Made by a program: the position numbers and the translations under genes. Shown one piece after another: positions 61,402 to 64,000 of a DNA stretch of 64,000 nucleotides. Source of the stretch: Pseudomonas sp. G2-4. Lineage in GTDB: Bacteria; Pseudomonadota; Gammaproteobacteria; Pseudomonadales; Pseudomonadaceae. Numbering within the stretch: the stretch's first letter is position 1; every line of letters starts with the position of its first letter. Under the pieces are notes generated by a model that was given only the letters and a program-made list of their open reading frames with translations, made no database searches and was not told where the DNA came from. Location: contig NZ_CP125957.1 in the NCBI RefSeq assembly GCF_030064125.1, positions 1,612,001 through 1,676,000 on the forward strand, read 5' to 3'.

Positions 61402-61476
61402 CTATCGCGAGCAAGCTCGCTCCCACAGTTGGGGGGGTACACCGCAAACCCCTGTGGGAGCGAGCTTGCTCGCGAT
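61402..61476. repeat. REP pair, GTGGGAGCGAGC family, opposite arrangement
   Basis: The complement arm ATCGCGAGCAAGCTCGCTCC comes first and GTGGGAGCGAGCTTGCTCGC second, the reverse of the order in the other doublets, with a spacer containing a G-run. It lies between convergent genes. Confidence 0.88.
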
Positions 61477-61523
61477 GACGGCCTGTCAGGCTGTCAATCT
61501 TTCCCAGGCAAACTTTCAGCCCT

Positions 61524-63713
61524 TTAGAACGTCTGCCCCAGATTCAGGTAAACCGCCCGCTCATCATCATCGTTAAAGCCATAACTGAAATTCAATGGCC
61601 CCAGTGGCGTGTCAAACCCCAGGAAAATACTGGCGGCATTGATGTAGCCGCTGTCGAACTCATTGTCGTTGTTCCACGCCCGACCGCGTTCCAGCGAGCC
61701 GCCGATGTACAGCGGAAAGTCCAGCGGCAGGTAGGCGCGTGGCGTGAGCCGGCGGTAATACACTGCGCGCATCAGGCTTACGTTCTGCCCGGATATGCCG
61801 TCTTCGCGAAAGCCTGACAACTGCCGCGCACCACCGAGCACAAAGCTTGAAGTCACCACTTCGGCCGTGTCGAGGGTACGGCCATAGCGTCCGCCGAGGA
61901 TGAAGGTGTCCGGGCCGCTGCTCAGGGCCTTGTCCAGCTTGAACTCCCACTGGCGATAACGCTCATCGGAACCCAGTCCCGGTTCATACTGGCGCCAGGT
62001 CAGGCCGATGTCTTCGCCTTCGTGGGGGAAATACACGTTGTCGAAGGAATCGAATGAGTATTTAAGTTCGTAGAAACCCTCGTTGAAGTTCTCGCTGGGC
62101 TGGTCGTGGTCGCCAATGCGCACGTCCGCCTTGCCCCAGGCTTGGCCGACACCGAAACGGATTTCACCACTGTTGCCGATCTGGCGGCCCACGTTCAGGC
62201 CGAAGCCATAGCGCTCGACGCGATACTGGGCCACTGGATCGTTGTCCAGGATCGATTCCACGTTGCGCGATTCGAATTGCCCATAGGGGGCGATGAAGTA
62301 GCGCGAGCCAACATCCAGCGGCTGGTAGAACTCGCTGTACAACTCTTGCTTGCCGCCGATTTGCGCCCGGGTCAGCCATTCGGCGCCCAGGCGATTGATG
62401 CCGTTGACCCGATAACTGGCGCCGAGGTTGAAGGCGCTGTCGCCGCGCATGTCGTCCGAAAGGCTCAGCCCCAGCCGCAGGTAATCAGTGCCGGTGCGTT
62501 TGCCCCGGGCGCTGATCACCAGTGTATGGTCCGCCCCCTTGTGCACCACACGGTATTGCACCTGTTCGAAGTAATCCAGGCCGTACAGCGTACCCATGTC
62601 GGTCTGCAAGCGACCCAGGTCCAGCGGTTCACCGATTTGCTGGCGAACGTAGTAGCGAATCACGTCGTCGCCGACTTTCGAATCGTTATCTACCCGAATC
62701 GCGGTGATGACCGGTGTGCGTTCGCTCGGGGTACGCGCCGCCGTGAGTGCGGGATCGGTCGGCTCCGCCGGACGCAGGCGCGCGAGGCGGACCTCGAGTA
62801 TCCGGGTGGCGCGGTAGCCGGCGTCGATCATTTCCTGGGCTCGGCCGAAGTCAGTAGAGCCGAAGCTCGCCAGGGCCGGCTGGATCAGCACGTCGTCTTT
62901 TTTCAGCGTCGCCAGTTGCTCTTCAGAGTTACGCCGGGTCATCAAGGTCGTCGACTGGTTCAACACGTCGAGTACCGTGACCAATTGCTTGCGGTTGCGC
63001 AGAGGTGTGCCGATGTCGACCACGATGGCCACGTCTACGCCCATCTGCCGGGCCACGTCCAACGGGATATTGTCGCTCATGCCGCCGTCCACCAACAGCC
63101 GGCCATCCAGTTCCACCGGAGCGAACACCGCTGGGATCGACATGCTGGCGCGAATCACCTTGGGCAGATGGCCTTTGCTGAACACCACTTTTTCGCCGCT
63201 GGCGATGTCGGTCGCGACCGCGCGGAAAGGGATTGGCAGTTTGTCGAAGTCCCGAGTGTCGCTGGCATGGGCCAACAGGCTTTCGAGCAGCAGGGCCAGG
63301 TTCTGTCCCTGAATGACCCCCAGTGGCAGGCCGAGGCTGCCGTCATCGCGAAAGCTCAGTTTCTGTTTCACCAGGAAATCCCGGTCATCCTGCTTGCGCC
63401 GGAAGGGCACGTCCTTGCGCGGCGGCGCATCGGACAGCGCTTGTTGCCAGTCAATGCCCAGGGCGAGTTTTTCCAGCTCGTCGATCTTGTAGCCCGAGGC
63501 ATACAACCCGCCGATCACCGCGCCCATGCTGGTGCCGGCAATCGCATCGATCTTGATGCCTTGCTCTTCCAAGGCCTTGAGCACGCCGATGTGGGCCAGG
63601 CCGCGTGCCGCGCCGCCGGACAACACCAGGCCGATTTTCGGGCGCGGCGCTTCGACGGCATGAGTGAACAGGGGCAATAGCAACAGAAGCAGGCAGGGCA
63701 GCAGGCGGCGCAT
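61524..63713 (-). CDS. plpD: PlpD-type patatin phospholipase, type Vd autotransporter
   Basis: A 729-residue protein, matching PlpD (728 residues) and its order. Signal peptide (about 1-22); patatin domain (about 27-240) with oxyanion loop SGGAARGLAHIG, nucleophile motif GTSMG and catalytic Asp in LVDGGMSD; one POTRA domain (about 325-400); then a 16-strand Omp85-like barrel ending in a Phe (LGQTF). The passenger, a Ser-Asp lipase (phospholipase A1 in P. aeruginosa), is carried outside by its own barrel. ATG 63713 is preferred to an upstream TTG because it opens the signal peptide. It diverges from the SelW-like gene at 63784. Confidence 0.93.
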   Translation of the reverse strand: MRRLLPCLLLLLLPLFTHAVEAPRPKIGLVLSGGAARGLAHIGVLKALEEQGIKIDAIAGTSMGAVIGGLYASGYKIDELEKLALGIDWQQALSDAPPRKDVPFRRKQDDRDFLVKQKLSFRDDGSLGLPLGVIQGQNLALLLESLLAHASDTRDFDKLPIPFRAVATDIASGEKVVFSKGHLPKVIRASMSIPAVFAPVELDGRLLVDGGMSDNIPLDVARQMGVDVAIVVDIGTPLRNRKQLVTVLDVLNQSTTLMTRRNSEEQLATLKKDDVLIQPALASFGSTDFGRAQEMIDAGYRATRILEVRLARLRPAEPTDPALTAARTPSERTPVITAIRVDNDSKVGDDVIRYYVRQQIGEPLDLGRLQTDMGTLYGLDYFEQVQYRVVHKGADHTLVISARGKRTGTDYLRLGLSLSDDMRGDSAFNLGASYRVNGINRLGAEWLTRAQIGGKQELYSEFYQPLDVGSRYFIAPYGQFESRNVESILDNDPVAQYRVERYGFGLNVGRQIGNSGEIRFGVGQAWGKADVRIGDHDQPSENFNEGFYELKYSFDSFDNVYFPHEGEDIGLTWRQYEPGLGSDERYRQWEFKLDKALSSGPDTFILGGRYGRTLDTAEVVTSSFVLGGARQLSGFREDGISGQNVSLMRAVYYRRLTPRAYLPLDFPLYIGGSLERGRAWNNDNEFDSGYINAASIFLGFDTPLGPLNFSYGFNDDDERAVYLNLGQTF

Positions 63714-63783
63714 CGTCAATCTCGGGCGGGCGGTCAAAGGCGGGTATTATAGCGACGCCTTCGAACCCAGGAGTCCACCGGCA

Positions 63784-64000
63784 ATGAGCGAACACAAACC
63801 GGAAGTCGTCATCACCTATTGCACCCAATGCCAATGGCTGTTGCGTGCCGCCTGGCTGGCCCAGGAACTGCTCAGCACTTTCGGCGACGACTTGGGCAAA
63901 GTGTCTTTGGTGCCGGGCACCGGCGGGATATTCCACATCAGCTGCGACGGCACGCAGCTCTGGGAGCGCAAGGCTGACGGTGGCTTTCCGGAAGCCAAGA
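63784..64000 (+). CDS. SelW/Rdx-family thioredoxin-fold protein, 3' end cut
   Basis: The first 72 residues are visible. The start (VVITYCTQCQWLLRAAWLAQELL) has the CxxC redox motif at residues 13-16, and the later GTGGIFHISCDGTQLWERK fits the SelW/SelT/SelH (Rdx) family, which has a thioredoxin-like fold and probably acts in redox homeostasis. The reading frame continues to the window end. Pseudomonas members have Cys rather than selenocysteine at the active site, as here. Confidence 0.88.
   Translation, partial: MSEHKPEVVITYCTQCQWLLRAAWLAQELLSTFGDDLGKVSLVPGTGGIFHISCDGTQLWERKADGGFPEAK

Overview
The window is high-GC chromosomal DNA from a Pseudomonas, most likely the P. fluorescens complex. 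Evidence: near-complete matches (from memory) to GbuA/GbuR, YbdG, PlpD, RecQ and Lap/Map-type surface adhesins; gene orders resembling the P. aeruginosa PA1414-PA1422 and PA3338-PA3344 blocks; and many copies of two palindromic REP families (cores ending GTGGCGAGGGAGCTTG and GTGGGAGCGAGCTTG). No tRNA, rRNA, CRISPR array, insertion sequence or prophage was seen.

Layout. 1-9154: housekeeping and accessory genes (alpha/beta hydrolase, LysR regulator, azoreductase, hybrid histidine kinase, EamA exporter, YbdG-type mechanosensitive channel, DEAD-box helicase, small secreted protein). 9363-24852: a two-partner secretion / contact-dependent inhibition locus, with promoter, TpsB transporter, a 4276-residue TpsA exoprotein, an adjacent immunity candidate and a second small gene. 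24923-29153: small or poorly characterised genes (DUF899, DUF2513-like, DUF6279 lipoprotein, TorF porin), plus an unusual structured element at 25237-25418. 29492-34601: CvfB-like RNA-binding protein, an NCS1 nucleobase transporter with a sigma-54-like promoter, a divergent YbfB MFS / PtrR-like LysR pair, and a 42-residue basic microprotein. 34901-40674: guanidinobutyrate utilisation (SSS symporter, NCS1 permease, NTF2-like protein, gbuA, divergent gbuR). 40684-41280: DTW-domain tRNA modification enzyme. 41440-54972: a complete type I secretion apparatus (TolC-like, ABC, HlyD-like) divergent from a 2613-residue repeat-rich adhesin with a Lap-type retention module. 55176-64000: YbaN, UPF0149, RecQ, MarR, FimV-like protein, PlpD-type patatin and a SelW-like protein cut by the window end.

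How the parts work together. The window carries two large and mechanistically different cell-surface systems. The TpsB/TpsA pair exports a long beta-helical stick through the outer membrane; its tip carries a predicted HNH/Endo VII-type nuclease, and the next gene should protect kin. The type I system exports an adhesin that can be held in the outer membrane by its retention module and should be releasable by a LapG-type protease at a visible TAAG site. The gbu cluster couples uptake to hydrolysis of 4-guanidinobutyrate to GABA and urea, controlled by GbuR. REP doublets (REPINs) sit in many intergenic gaps, including inside the type I secretion operon and the gbu cluster.
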